Source of the DNA: Lentzea sp. NEAU-D7
GTDB taxonomy: Bacteria > Actinomycetota > Actinomycetes > Mycobacteriales > Pseudonocardiaceae
Direction: 5' to 3'
Assembly (NCBI RefSeq): GCF_026242055.1
Contig: NZ_JAPJDL010000003.1
Span: 1 to 64,000 of the forward strand
DNA: 64,000 nucleotides
Made by a program: the position numbers and the translations under genes. The notes below the pieces were generated by a model. That model made no database searches. It was not told where the DNA came from and saw nothing but the letters and a program-made list of their open reading frames with translations. Shown here one piece after another: positions 1 to 8,224 of this stretch. The first letter of the stretch is position 1. Every line of letters starts with the position of its first letter.

Positions 1-33
1 TGTCAACTCGACACGCTTTTCGTCGAGTTGACA
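1..33. repeat. Perfect 12-bp inverted repeat at window edge
   Basis: TGTCAACTCGAC at 1-12 is repeated exactly in reverse complement at 22-33, with a 9-nt spacer. The symmetry fits either an operator for a dimeric regulator or a hairpin. There is no T-tract beyond GACACCCCTT. It lies about 230 bp downstream of the last minus-strand gene, so it may belong to whatever lies left of the window. Function is not known. Confidence 0.6.
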
Positions 34-182
34 CCCCTTCTCTCATGTGGCCCGCTCTTGGCTCGGCTCGTGATGGGACCCCACCGCCAACGCACCCAGC
101 AACGCAACAGGCAGCCGCCCAACGCAACAGGCGTGCCATCTACCTACCGGCGGCGGGGCCCCCTGATCAGATTGCCGGGGGT

Positions 183-201
183 CTGGGGGCAGAGCCCCCA
201 G
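183..201. repeat. G/C hairpin in intergenic DNA
   Basis: CTGGGGGC-AGA-GCCCCCAG is a perfect 8-bp stem with a 3-nt loop, about 60 bp past the stop of the TlpA-like gene. It sits in the phrase GGGGGTCTGGGGGCAGAGCC, a type of sequence I recall as common between actinomycete genes. It could terminate the hemL-phosphatase-tlpA transcript. The rest of 34-260 has only a 13-bp direct repeat (CAACGCAACAGGC at 100-112 and 120-132) and no gene that I can support. Confidence 0.4.
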
Positions 202-260
202 GGAAAGCACGCAACCCAAAGTCGCCGCCCGCAACCCAACCACCCACCAAGCCAGCGCCC

Positions 261-818
261 TCACTCCTTGGCAAGCTCATCCAAAACAGGCTGCAAATCC
301 GAAGCCAACACCGGCACCAAGAACACAGCAGCAACCCGATGACTCTTGTCCACGACAAAGGTAGAGGGAACGCTATTAGCAGGCACCCCCCGAAAAACAT
401 TGATAAAACTACGAGCAGAAGCATCATAAATAGACGGATAGGTCAAGGACCGAGACCTCATGAAATCCCGAGGCTGCTCCTTGGAAGTCTCCTTGACATC
501 CAGTCCGACAACCTGAGTCCCAGCATCGAAGATCTTCTGCATCTCAGGAGCCTCAGTCCGGCAGGGCCCGCACCAGGCCCCCCAGATATTGATCACAACA
601 GGCTTCCCGGCGTAATCAGAAAGCCGGACGGTCTTCCCGTCCTCGAGCAGCGACTCCCCTTCGAGCCCCTTCAACTCCTTGCGCTCACCCACCGGATACC
701 GAATCTCGACCTGCCCACCAGGAGCCACGAGATAGAAATCCCCGGCCCCGACCTGAGCAGCGTCCTTCCCGGTAGTACACCCGGCAAGCAACAACACCAA
801 AACCAGAAACCGCTTCAT
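261..818 (-). CDS. TlpA/ResA-like thiol-disulfide oxidoreductase lipoprotein
   Basis: This 185-residue protein is a thioredoxin-fold, extracytoplasmic thiol reductase. A short signal peptide ends in a lipobox (LAGC, Cys14), so it is probably lipid-anchored outside the membrane. The redox motif WCGPC is at residues 82-86, followed by the cis-proline region (NSVPSTFVV). TlpA/ResA proteins reduce apocytochrome c cysteines before haem attachment. Its start overlaps the stop of the phosphatase gene by 4 bp (ATGA), which fixes the start. In M. tuberculosis the equivalent position (Rv0526, from memory) precedes ccdA and ccs genes, so cytochrome c maturation genes may lie just left of the window. The family is confident; the cytochrome c role is inferred from context. 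Confidence 0.88.
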   Translation of the reverse strand: MKRFLVLVLLLAGCTTGKDAAQVGAGDFYLVAPGGQVEIRYPVGERKELKGLEGESLLEDGKTVRLSDYAGKPVVINIWGAWCGPCRTEAPEMQKIFDAGTQVVGLDVKETSKEQPRDFMRSRSLTYPSIYDASARSFINVFRGVPANSVPSTFVVDKSHRVAAVFLVPVLASDLQPVLDELAKE

Positions 819-1444
819 GCCCCGGTCACCCGAGGATTGGTGGCCCCCACGGGCTCGGAGTAGGCGATCCGAACCAACTGCTCCCCGTCGAAGATCAACG
901 AGGTGAGCGAAGCGAGCGAGCACTCCCGCTTGCGAGGGTCGTGCCACATCCGCTTCCCCTCCAGGAACCGCCGCACGGTCCAGATCGGCAGCTGGTGCGA
1001 GACACAGACGGCCTCATGCCCCTCAGCCGCGGCCCGGGCCTTCTGCACGGCCCCCATCATCCGATGCGCGATCTCGATGTAGGGCTCGCCCCAGGAAGGC
1101 CGGAACGGGTTGACGAGCTTCGGCCAGTGCTGGGGAGACCGCAGAGCCCCGTCCCCCACCGCGACCTTCAACCCCTGGAACTGGTTGTCGGCCTCGATCA
1201 GCCGCTCGTCGGTCGCCAGCTCGAGGCGATGCGAGTCCGAGATGGGCGCGGCGGTCTGCTGTGCACGGTCCAAAGGCGACGCCACGACGTGGACGATGTC
1301 GTGGTCCGCCAGGTGCTCGGCCACGGTCAGGGCCTGCTTCTGCCCCCGCTCGGAGAGCTTGAAGCCGGGAAGGCGGCCGTAGAGGATGCCGGTCGGGTTG
1401 TGCACCTCACCGTGGCGCAGCAGGTGGACGACGGTGCGGGTCAC
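815..1444 (-). CDS. Histidine phosphatase family protein
   Basis: This 209-residue protein belongs to the phosphoglycerate-mutase-like histidine phosphatase superfamily. The catalytic RHG is at residues 10-12, with His11 as the phosphorylated residue. The acidic middle region and the second conserved His (VSHQ, near residue 170) are also present. The substrate is not known, and it is unlikely to be a glycolytic mutase because gpmA is at 32004-32750. It overlaps hemL by 4 bp upstream and the TlpA-like gene by 4 bp downstream, so the three are co-transcribed. The same trio occurs in mycobacteria (Rv0524-Rv0526, from memory). The class is certain and the function open. Confidence 0.88.
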   Translation of the reverse strand: MTRTVVHLLRHGEVHNPTGILYGRLPGFKLSERGQKQALTVAEHLADHDIVHVVASPLDRAQQTAAPISDSHRLELATDERLIEADNQFQGLKVAVGDGALRSPQHWPKLVNPFRPSWGEPYIEIAHRMMGAVQKARAAAEGHEAVCVSHQLPIWTVRRFLEGKRMWHDPRKRECSLASLTSLIFDGEQLVRIAYSEPVGATNPRVTGA

Positions 1445-2736
1445 TTGCGGGCCTCCTTGGCGGCACGGGCCGCGTGCGGCAGTGCATCGGCGATCACGGC
1501 GAACTCCTCTTCACCCATGGCGGCGTTGACGAACCACGCTTCGAACGCCGACGGCGGGGCGTAGACGCCACGCTCGAGCAGGGCGTGGAAGAACGGCGGG
1601 AAGCGCCACGTCTCGCACGCCTGCGCGCCCGCGTAGTCCTTCACCTCGGTAGAACCGAAGAACACGCTCACCAGGTTCCCGGCGAACTGCACGCGGTGCT
1701 CGACGCCCGCCTCGGTCAGCGAGGCCGTGAAGAGCGCGCCGAGGCGCGTGGCGTTGCGGTTGAGGGCCGTGTAGACCTCGTCGTCGGCCGCGCGCAGCGT
1801 CGCGAGACCGGCGGCCACCGCCACGGGGTTACCCGACAGCGTGCCCGCCTGGTAGACGGGGCCGGAGGGCGCCAGCCGCTCCATCACGTCGGCGCGGCCG
1901 CCGAAAGCGGCCGCCGGGAGCCCACCCGACATGACCTTGCCGAACGTGTAGAGGTCGCCGCGCACGCGCTCCAGGCCGAACCAGCCGGCGCGGGAGACGC
2001 GGAAGCCTGTCATGACCTCGTCCATGATCAGCAGCGCGCCGTCGGCGTCGCAGATCTCGCGCAGGCCCGCGTTGAAGTCGGGGCCGGGCGCGACGGCGCC
2101 CATGTTGCCCGCCGCGGCCTCGGTGATGACGCAGGCGATCTCGCCGGGGTTCTCCGCGAACGCCGCGCGCACGGCCTCGATGTCGTTGTACGGCAGCACG
2201 ATCGTGTCCTCGGCCTGCGCGCCCGTGACACCGGGCGAACTCGGCAGGCCCAGGGTCGCGACGCCCGAGCCGGCCTGGGCCAGCAGCGCGTCGACGTGAC
2301 CGTGGTAGCAGCCGGCGAACTTGATGACCTTGCGGCGCTCGGTGAAGCCGCGCGCGAGACGGATCGCGCTCATCGTGGCCTCGGTGCCCGAGTTGACCAG
2401 GCGGACCTGGCGGACCGGCTCGACGCGGTCGATCAGCTCGGCCGCGAGCTCGATCTCACCCTCGGTGGGCGTGCCGAACGACAGACCGGACGAGGCGGCC
2501 TTCTGCACCGCGGACACCACGGCAGGATGGGCGTGCCCGAGGATCATCGGGCCCCACGAGGCCACCAGGTCGACGTACCGGTTGCCGTCCGCGTCCCACA
2601 GGTGCGGGCCTTCGCCGCGCACCATGAAGCGCGGGGTGCCGCCGACGGAGTGGAACGCCCGCACCGGAGAGTTGACCCCGCCGGGGGTCAGCGTCGACGC
2701 GCGCTCGAACAGGGCCTGGGATCGACTCGCAGTCAC
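1441..2736 (-). CDS. hemL: Glutamate-1-semialdehyde 2,1-aminomutase
   Basis: HemL converts glutamate-1-semialdehyde to 5-aminolevulinate, the last step of the C5 route, using PLP in the cytoplasm. The protein has 431 residues from a GTG start. Seen are the N-terminal [12 protein letters not shown] block, the substrate-loop region [24 protein letters not shown] with the pyridine-binding Asp, and the Schiff-base lysine in TFGKVMSGG. Length and motifs are typical. The GTG at 2736 is chosen because the family begins a few residues before LFERA and upstream reading has no conserved sequence. It is 11 bp from the upstream membrane gene. hemA, hemB, hemC and hemD all lie within 9 kb, so the pathway is encoded together. 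Confidence 0.97.
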   Translation of the reverse strand: MTASRSQALFERASTLTPGGVNSPVRAFHSVGGTPRFMVRGEGPHLWDADGNRYVDLVASWGPMILGHAHPAVVSAVQKAASSGLSFGTPTEGEIELAAELIDRVEPVRQVRLVNSGTEATMSAIRLARGFTERRKVIKFAGCYHGHVDALLAQAGSGVATLGLPSSPGVTGAQAEDTIVLPYNDIEAVRAAFAENPGEIACVITEAAAGNMGAVAPGPDFNAGLREICDADGALLIMDEVMTGFRVSRAGWFGLERVRGDLYTFGKVMSGGLPAAAFGGRADVMERLAPSGPVYQAGTLSGNPVAVAAGLATLRAADDEVYTALNRNATRLGALFTASLTEAGVEHRVQFAGNLVSVFFGSTEVKDYAGAQACETWRFPPFFHALLERGVYAPPSAFEAWFVNAAMGEEEFAVIADALPHAARAAKEARK

Positions 2737-2747
2737 GTACCCCAGTC

Positions 2748-3113
2748 TCACATGTCGGAGTCGGCGGCTTTCTGCGGCCGGGTGCGCACGGCCAGCAGGA
2801 CCTGCCGCACCGCGTCGAGAGCGAGGACCACGGCCAGCGTGACGGCGCCGGCGGCGGTGCCCAGCCAGTTGCCCAGGTAGCGCGTGGAGATCAACGGCTC
2901 GCGCCCCTCGAACGGGTACTCCAGCCGCACGACGCCGCGGTTCCAGCACCACACGGCGGCGACCACCAGCAGGACGATCGCGACGGCCTCACCCGCGGCG
3001 ATGAGCCACCGCTTGGGCTGGTGCAGGCTCGGACCGGCCGGCGGCGCCTGCTCAGGCCCCTCCACCACGGCGTCCGACTCCTGCTCAGTCACGGCCTCTG
3101 TCACGTCGCTCAC
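2748..3113 (-). CDS. Small two-TM membrane protein
   Basis: This 121-residue protein has a polar N-terminal tail rich in Glu, Gln and Pro, then two hydrophobic helices (around residues 32-50 and 74-95) and a basic C-terminus. No enzymatic motif is visible and I do not recognise the family. The GTG start overlaps the stop of the upstream DUF3093 gene as GTGA, which sets the start and implies translational coupling. It is the last of six membrane-protein genes between hemB and hemL, all on the same strand. A role in haem supply or export is only a guess from position. Confidence 0.75.
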   Translation of the reverse strand: MSDVTEAVTEQESDAVVEGPEQAPPAGPSLHQPKRWLIAAGEAVAIVLLVVAAVWCWNRGVVRLEYPFEGREPLISTRYLGNWLGTAAGAVTLAVVLALDAVRQVLLAVRTRPQKAADSDM

Positions 3114-3529
3114 CTTCTCACGACCCGGCGCAACGCCGCGAGGAAGGCTTCCGGATCGCGTGCCCACGCCAGCACCACCGAACCGTCGGCCAGCCGCAAC
3201 GGCACCGCGGTCGTGCCCTTGGGCACCGACCAGCCGCCACCGAGCACCTTCGCCCCGGCCGGGGCGCCGACGTCCTGGCAGGCCTCGATCATCGCGACCG
3301 GCAGAGTCTCCCGCCCGAACCGCGCGTCCTCGGCGGTGAGCTCGATGCTGCCGGTCTTGACCCGCCCGTAGACCCACAGCACCGCGCCGAGGGTCAGGCC
3401 GAGTCCCGCGACGGCCCACAGCGTCACGGACGCGGGCCCGGTGACGCGTTCGACCAGGTACCCGGCGACGGCGAACGCCGGGCCCCACAGGAGCGGCCAC
3501 CAGCTGCTGCCGGACTCGCGGTAGAGCAC
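3110..3529 (-). CDS. DUF3093-type membrane protein
   Basis: This 139-residue protein starts with YRESGSSWWP, a signature I associate with DUF3093. Two hydrophobic segments follow (about residues 11-28 and 34-52), then a soluble C-terminal domain of about 85 residues containing GRETLP and VPKGTTAVPLRL. DUF3093 proteins are common in actinobacteria and lack an assigned function. The GTG start shares one base with the stop of the upstream gene (TAGTG), and the stop overlaps the next gene by 4 bp. Both junctions support the frame and the start. Confidence 0.8.
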   Translation of the reverse strand: MLYRESGSSWWPLLWGPAFAVAGYLVERVTGPASVTLWAVAGLGLTLGAVLWVYGRVKTGSIELTAEDARFGRETLPVAMIEACQDVGAPAGAKVLGGGWSVPKGTTAVPLRLADGSVVLAWARDPEAFLAALRRVVRR

Positions 3530-4275
3530 TAGCGGACGAACCTGTTCGACGCCGGCAGGAACTGCAGCACGACGGCCGCGACGGTCAGGCCGATCACGAC
3601 GATGCAGATCGCCACGCTCGGCTGCCAGACGCGCGCGCCGATCGAGACGAACATGATCCCGATCATCGACACGAGTCCGAGCCCGCCGAGGATCGTGAGC
3701 AGGACGCGCGCCCAGTTCTGGCCGTTGCGCAGCACGATCGCGAACGCGACGTACGGCGCCGCCGCGACCAGCATCACGAAGCCGAAGATCACCGCCATGG
3801 CCCGCACGCCGAGCTCGCCCGCCCGGCGGTCCTCCTCCGTGACGATGGTGTCCTGGGTGAGGAAGAAGTCGGCGTTGACGAGCAGCATCACCGGCAGCAC
3901 GGCGACGGAGAGCAGGGCGCCCACGATCCAGATCCACATCGCCGCGTTGATCGTGGCCGGCCGCGCCGGCGGCAGCTCGTGGGACTGCACCGGCGACATC
4001 GGGTAGCTCGACTGCGCGACCTGGTTCACCTGGTAGTGCCCGCCGGATGTGGCGGGGTAGGCGGTGGTGGGGTTCTGCCACCCGGCGGTGGCCGGGTTCT
4101 GCCACTGGGCGTGGTCGAGAGGCGGTGCCATCTCGGGCGCGGGCGGCATGGGCAGCCCCATGTTGTTCACGGCGGTCACTTCGTACGTCCCGGCCGTCGC
4201 GCCGAACGGGCCCTGATGGGCCTGCGGGGTGTCCGGGCTCGGCTGCCAGGGGTTCGGGTCCTGCGGATTGGTCAC
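3529..4275 (-). CDS. Four-TM membrane protein with proline-rich N-terminus (NWAR family, copy 1)
   Basis: This 248-residue protein has a disordered N-terminal half of about 110 residues rich in Pro, Gln, Asn and Ala, followed by four hydrophobic helices. Between helices 2 and 3 it carries NGQNWARVLLTILGG. The same NWAR-hydrophobic motif recurs in the neighbours at 4272-4676 and 5127-5636, and the overall four-helix plan also in 4673-5116, so these are tandem paralogues. No catalytic residues are evident. It overlaps both neighbours by 1-4 bp. Function unknown. The long soluble tail distinguishes this copy and may bind partners. Confidence 0.8.
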   Translation of the reverse strand: MTNPQDPNPWQPSPDTPQAHQGPFGATAGTYEVTAVNNMGLPMPPAPEMAPPLDHAQWQNPATAGWQNPTTAYPATSGGHYQVNQVAQSSYPMSPVQSHELPPARPATINAAMWIWIVGALLSVAVLPVMLLVNADFFLTQDTIVTEEDRRAGELGVRAMAVIFGFVMLVAAAPYVAFAIVLRNGQNWARVLLTILGGLGLVSMIGIMFVSIGARVWQPSVAICIVVIGLTVAAVVLQFLPASNRFVR

Positions 4276-4676
4276 TGCTCACGCACCTCCGCCAGCCACT
4301 GTGCCGTACGCGCCTGCCACGTGAAGACGATTGCGGCACAGATGAGCAGCAACGTGACCAAGTTCGAAGCGCTGATCCCGACGAACAGGATCCAGACCAT
4401 GTGCACGATCGCGATGAACGAGAGCACGATCCGCGCCCAGTTCTTCCGCTTCAGGAACAGCCTCGTGAGCCACGCGTAGGCCACCACGAAGATCAGCGCG
4501 ACCCCCGACAACGTGCCCAGGAAGCTCGTGACCTGCCCGGACGACCAGCCGGTCAGGCGCTGCACCTCACCGCGCTGGAACCACAGCCCCGCGGTCGTGA
4601 AGAGGACGAAGACGGCGATCGCGAGCCACAGGCCGACCGCGATGCGAACGGACCGGGGTGTGTCGTCGCCCTTCAC
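4272..4676 (-). CDS. Four-TM membrane protein (NWAR family, copy 2)
   Basis: This 134-residue integral membrane protein has about four hydrophobic helices. KRKNWARIVLSFIAIVHMVW lies between the second and third, matching the NWAR motif of its neighbours. The GTG start at 4676 overlaps the stop of the upstream gene (GTGA), and its stop overlaps the next gene by 4 bp (ATGA). It has no long soluble tail, unlike copy 1. There is no recognisable enzymatic motif. Function is unknown, but co-translation with its paralogues suggests a multi-subunit membrane assembly (inference). Confidence 0.78.
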   Translation of the reverse strand: MKGDDTPRSVRIAVGLWLAIAVFVLFTTAGLWFQRGEVQRLTGWSSGQVTSFLGTLSGVALIFVVAYAWLTRLFLKRKNWARIVLSFIAIVHMVWILFVGISASNLVTLLLICAAIVFTWQARTAQWLAEVREQ

Positions 4677-5116
4677 GCCAGTTGCTCGCGCTGGGTCAGG
4701 TACTCGGTCGACTGCCGGAAGTAGAACAGCACCAGGCCCGACATCGCGATCAGCGCCGGAACGACGGCCAGCCCGTTGCCGATCATCTGGAAGAACAGGT
4801 TCAGCAACACCGTGATCATCAACCCGGTGCGGCTCTTCTTCAGACCGCCCTTGACCTTCCCCGCGAACCACACGGCGAGCCCTGCCAGCACGACCGAGCC
4901 CACCAGCACGGCGACCACGATCGCCGTGGCCGTCGACTCGATCATCTCCGTGGTCAGCGCCTCGTCGGTGGTCGTGGACCGCACCTGGTCGATCAGCACC
5001 TGCTTGTTGGCGAACTGGAACACGGCGGCGAGCACCCACAGGACGGCACCGGCCACGACGAGCCAGTAGCCGGCGGTGATCGTGCCGGGGATGCCCGATT
5101 CCTTCGGAGACTTCAC
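4673..5116 (-). CDS. Four-TM membrane protein (divergent copy 3)
   Basis: This 147-residue protein has four hydrophobic helices with a charged loop of about 25 residues after the first (KQVLIDQVRSTTTDEALTTE). At the place where the relatives have NWAR it reads KKSRTGLMITVLLNLFF, so the motif is changed but the spacing is kept. The first loop resembles that of 5127-5636 ([12 protein letters not shown]). The GTG start has a 10-bp gap to the upstream gene. I infer it is a diverged paralogue in the same operon. No function is known. Confidence 0.75.
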   Translation of the reverse strand: MKSPKESGIPGTITAGYWLVVAGAVLWVLAAVFQFANKQVLIDQVRSTTTDEALTTEMIESTATAIVVAVLVGSVVLAGLAVWFAGKVKGGLKKSRTGLMITVLLNLFFQMIGNGLAVVPALIAMSGLVLFYFRQSTEYLTQREQLA

Positions 5117-5126
5117 GGTCGCGAAC

Positions 5127-5636
5127 TTAGGACGGCCGGATCGCGCTGTCCACCGCGACCCGCTTCCTGAAGTGCGCGGACGCCCGGTACATCAGCACGA
5201 TCGCGGACGCCTCCAGCACGGTCGTGGCCGCCGTGACGGCCAGGTCGACCGGACGCATCTCCACCCCGAGCCGCGCGGCGATCCCGCTGCCCCACGCCAC
5301 CAGCCGGAACAGTCCGAACGCGACGGAGGCGCCGCCCAGCACGGTCAGCACGATCCGGGCCCAGTTGCGGCCGCGTGCCATCGCGTTCGCCAGCCGCGTG
5401 TACGCGACCACCAGCGCCACGGCGATCAGCAGTCCGAAGAGGACACCGCCGTCCACGCTCGCGTCGATCTGGTCCTGGCCCAGCGCCGGGTTCTGGCGGC
5501 GCACCTCGGCCACGAGCATCTCGCGGTCGAGGAGCTGTTCCAGGAACCGCAGCATGCCGAGGCACGCGCTGGCGATCCACAACCAGCGCGCGACGTCGAC
5601 CAGCTTCGGGACGGGGGTGCCTACCGGTCCAGCCAC
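5127..5636 (-). CDS. Four-TM membrane protein (NWAR family, copy 4)
   Basis: This 169-residue protein has four hydrophobic helices with an acidic loop after the first ([20 protein letters not shown]). [16 protein letters not shown] falls between helices 2 and 3. The C-terminus is basic. The GTG start at 5636 lies 16 bp inside the 3' end of hemB, so it is translationally coupled to hemB. A slightly later start cannot be excluded. In mycobacteria membrane proteins also follow hemB (Rv0513, Rv0514, from memory), so the association is old. Function unknown. Confidence 0.78.
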   Translation of the reverse strand: MAGPVGTPVPKLVDVARWLWIASACLGMLRFLEQLLDREMLVAEVRRQNPALGQDQIDASVDGGVLFGLLIAVALVVAYTRLANAMARGRNWARIVLTVLGGASVAFGLFRLVAWGSGIAARLGVEMRPVDLAVTAATTVLEASAIVLMYRASAHFRKRVAVDSAIRPS

Positions 5637-6595
5637 CGGGCGGCTTCCACTGCCCAGTACGTGAGCACGATGTCCGCGCCGGCGCGGCGGATGGACGTGA
5701 GCGACTCGAGGATCGAGCGCTCCCGGTCGATCCAGCCGTTCGCGGCGGCGGCCTCGATCATCGCGTACTCGCCGGAGATCTGGTACGCCGCAACGGGAAC
5801 GTCCGACACCTCGGCGACCGCGCGCAGCACGTCCAGGTACAGCAGCGCGGGCTTGACCATGACCATGTCCGCGCCCTCGGCGAGGTCCAGCTGCACCTCG
5901 CGGATCGCCTCGCGGGCGTTCGCCGGGTCCTGCTGGTAGGTCTTGCGGTCGCCCGCGAGCTGCGACTCGACGGCGTCGCGGAACGGGCCGTAGAACGCCG
6001 ACGCGTACTTGGCGGAGTAGGCGAGGATGCCGGTGTCGGCGAGGCCCGCCTGGTCCAGGGCGTTGCGGATGAAGGCGATCTGGCCGTCCATCATGCCGCT
6101 CGGGCCGACGACGTGGGCACCGGCGCGCGCCTGCGCGACGGCCATCTCGCCGTAGACCTCGAGGGTCGCGTCGTTGTCGACCGTGCCGTCGGCGGCGAGC
6201 ACGCCGCAGTGGCCGTGGTCGGTGAACTCGTCGAGGCAGCAGTCCGACATGAGAACGGTGCTGTCGCCCAGTTCCGCGCGCAGGTCGGCGAGCGCGGCGT
6301 TGAGGATGCCGTCCGGGTCGGTGCCGCCGGAACCGACGGCGTCGCGCTCGGCGGGGACGCCGAACAGCATGATGCCGCCGACGCCCGCCTGCACGGCCTC
6401 GACCGCGGCCTTGCGCATCGAGTCGCGCGAGTGCTGGAGAACGCCCGGCATGCTGCTGATCTCAGCAGGCTCCGCGAGGCCTTCCTTGACGAACATGGGC
6501 AGCACGAGCTGCCTCGGGCGCACCTCGGTCTCGGACACGAGGCGGCGCATGGCGGGCGTCGTGCGCAGACGCCTCGGCCGGTGCAGTGGGTACAT
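5621..6595 (-). CDS. hemB: Delta-aminolevulinic acid dehydratase (porphobilinogen synthase)
   Basis: HemB condenses two 5-aminolevulinates to porphobilinogen in the cytoplasm. The protein has 324 residues. It shows [14 protein letters not shown], a metal-site region with three Cys, and the two active-site lysines in [13 protein letters not shown] and MVKPALLY. The ATG at 6595 follows GGGAG at 7 nt, which decides the start over longer in-frame options. A strong hairpin lies between hemD and this start. Downstream, the first NWAR-family membrane gene overlaps the end by 16 bp. Identification is secure. Confidence 0.97.
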   Translation of the reverse strand: MYPLHRPRRLRTTPAMRRLVSETEVRPRQLVLPMFVKEGLAEPAEISSMPGVLQHSRDSMRKAAVEAVQAGVGGIMLFGVPAERDAVGSGGTDPDGILNAALADLRAELGDSTVLMSDCCLDEFTDHGHCGVLAADGTVDNDATLEVYGEMAVAQARAGAHVVGPSGMMDGQIAFIRNALDQAGLADTGILAYSAKYASAFYGPFRDAVESQLAGDRKTYQQDPANAREAIREVQLDLAEGADMVMVKPALLYLDVLRAVAEVSDVPVAAYQISGEYAMIEAAAANGWIDRERSILESLTSIRRAGADIVLTYWAVEAARWLDR

Positions 6596-6626
6596 CTGGA
6601 GACTCCCTGACTTGAAGAGAGTCGAA

Positions 6627-6656
6627 GGGGCCACTCAAAGGATCTTGAGTGGCCCC
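6627..6656 (-). terminator. Stem-loop between hemD and hemB
   Basis: GGGGCCACTCAA at 6627-6638 pairs perfectly with TTGAGTGGCCCC at 6645-6656 around a 6-nt loop. On the minus strand it falls 18 nt after the hemD stop and 32 nt before the hemB start. No U-tract follows, so it may be a weak or protein-assisted terminator, or an attenuator that sets hemB level relative to rex-hemACD. The hairpin is certain; its role is inferred. Confidence 0.7.
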
Positions 6657-6673
6657 GACGGCTTCAGCTTGTT

Positions 6674-8206
6674 CTAGCTCCTGCGCAGGCGCTTGGTCTT
6701 GCGCGGAGGAGGCAGCGCTCCCTCGGCGCGCAACCGGGCGGCGTGGGCGGCCAGCGCGTCGACCAGCGCGGGCACGTTCGCCTCCTCGGGCTGCACGTCG
6801 ACCCGGAGGCCGAACTCCCGCGCCGTCTCGGCGGTCTGCGGGCCGATGCACGCGACGAGCGTGCGGGCGTGCGGCTTGCCCGCGATGCCGACCAGGTTCC
6901 GCACGGTCGACGACGAGGTGAAGCACACCGCGTCGAAGCCACCGGACTTGATCATCTCGCGGGTGTCGGCGGGCGGCGGGGCCGCACGCACGGTGCGGTA
7001 CGCCGTCACGTCGTCGATCTCCCAGCCACGTTCGCGCAGGCCGGCGGCCAGTGTCTCGGTGGCGATGTCGGCCCGCGGCAGCAGCACGCGGTCGACCGGG
7101 TCGAGGATGTCGTCGTAGGGCGGGAAGTCGTTGAGGAGACCCTCGGACGACTGGTCACCCGACGGGACGAGCTCCGGGATGATGCCGAACGAGCGCACCT
7201 TCGCGGCCGTGGCCTCGCCGACGCAGGCGATCTTCACGCCGGAGAACGCGCGGGCGTCCAGGCCGAACTCGCGGAACTTCTCCCACACCGCGCGGACGGC
7301 GTTGGTCGAGGTGAAGACGACCCACTGGTAGCGGCCGTCGACGAGACCCTTGACCGAGCGCTCCATCTGCGCGGGGCTGCGGGGCGGCTCGACGGAGATC
7401 GTCGGCACCTCGACGGCGATGGCGCCGTGGGAGTGCAGGCGCTCGCTCATCGCGCCGGCCTGCTCCTTGGTCCGCGGGACCAGCACGCGCCAGCCGTACA
7501 GCGCCCGCGACTCCCACCAGGAGAGCTTCGAGCGCGCGGCGGCGGCAGCGCCGACGGTGACGACCAGCGGGCCGCCCATCTCACCGGCGTCAGCGGCGAC
7601 GGCCGCCAGCGTGGTGTCGACGGTGCGCTGCTGGAAGCCGGTGCCTTCGGCGGTGACGGCGACCGGGGTCTGGGGCGCGAGGCCGTTCTCGACCAGGTTC
7701 GACGCGGCCTCGGCCAGGTGCGAGCCGGTCGCGTGCAGGACGAGCGTGCCGGGCGCGGCGGCGAGGCCGGCCCAGTCCGTCACCGCGCGGACGTCGACCT
7801 CGGTGTGCACGCCACCGAGAGCCACACCCGCGTACGCCGGAACCGCGGTGCCCGAGGGCACACCGGGTACGACGTCGAACGGGATCGTCGACTTCGCGAC
7901 GGCCTGCGCCTCCTTGACGACCGAGTCGAGCGTCAGCGGGTCACCCGCGACGAGACGGACGACGGTCGCACCGTTGCGCGCCTCGTTCACCAGGTCCTTG
8001 GCCACGTCGGCGGACTCGCCGACAGCGGGGCGGACCTCGACTCCCTCCGGCACGGTCGCGAGGACGTCCGCGGGGACGTCCGGGTCGGTGACCACGAGTT
8101 CAGCCCTGGTGAGCAAGTCGTGGGCCCGGACCGTGAGCAGCCCGGTGTCGCCGGGGCCGGAGCCCACGAAGGCGACGCGTCCGGGGGTCTTGCGTGCGCG
8201 GGTCAT
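6674..8206 (-). CDS. hemD: Fused uroporphyrinogen-III methyltransferase-like / uroporphyrinogen-III synthase
   Basis: This 510-residue two-domain protein has an N-terminal SUMT/CobA-like tetrapyrrole methylase region (about residues 8-240) and a C-terminal HemD domain (about 255-490) that closes hydroxymethylbilane to uroporphyrinogen III. The methylase part has VGSGPGDTGLLT and PGVPSGTAVPAYAG. However, the usual GGDPF...GRGGEE reads AGDPLTLDSVVKEA, so the SAM/substrate loop is divergent. The HemD part ends ...TSSSTVRNL...CIGPQTAETAREFG. The fusion is usual in actinobacteria. The ATG at 8206 follows GGGGAG at 7 nt; another in-frame ATG at 8221 is possible. It is 18 bp from hemC. The HemD function is confident, but active methylation is doubtful. 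Confidence 0.93.
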   Translation of the reverse strand: MTRARKTPGRVAFVGSGPGDTGLLTVRAHDLLTRAELVVTDPDVPADVLATVPEGVEVRPAVGESADVAKDLVNEARNGATVVRLVAGDPLTLDSVVKEAQAVAKSTIPFDVVPGVPSGTAVPAYAGVALGGVHTEVDVRAVTDWAGLAAAPGTLVLHATGSHLAEAASNLVENGLAPQTPVAVTAEGTGFQQRTVDTTLAAVAADAGEMGGPLVVTVGAAAAARSKLSWWESRALYGWRVLVPRTKEQAGAMSERLHSHGAIAVEVPTISVEPPRSPAQMERSVKGLVDGRYQWVVFTSTNAVRAVWEKFREFGLDARAFSGVKIACVGEATAAKVRSFGIIPELVPSGDQSSEGLLNDFPPYDDILDPVDRVLLPRADIATETLAAGLRERGWEIDDVTAYRTVRAAPPPADTREMIKSGGFDAVCFTSSSTVRNLVGIAGKPHARTLVACIGPQTAETAREFGLRVDVQPEEANVPALVDALAAHAARLRAEGALPPPRKTKRLRRS

Positions 8207-8224
8207 CAGGGCACTCCCCATCGA

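Noticed and set aside
100..132. Start of a CRISPR or tandem repeat array
   Set aside because: Only two copies of a 13-bp unit, 20 bp apart, with no further spacing pattern.
1474..2880. Long open frame on the plus strand opposite hemL
   Set aside because: It mirrors hemL codons in a GC-rich genome, is rich in Arg/Gly/Ala without motifs, and hemL is certain on the other strand. Similar long frames opposite hemA, hemD and the right-hand aminotransferase were dropped for the same reason.
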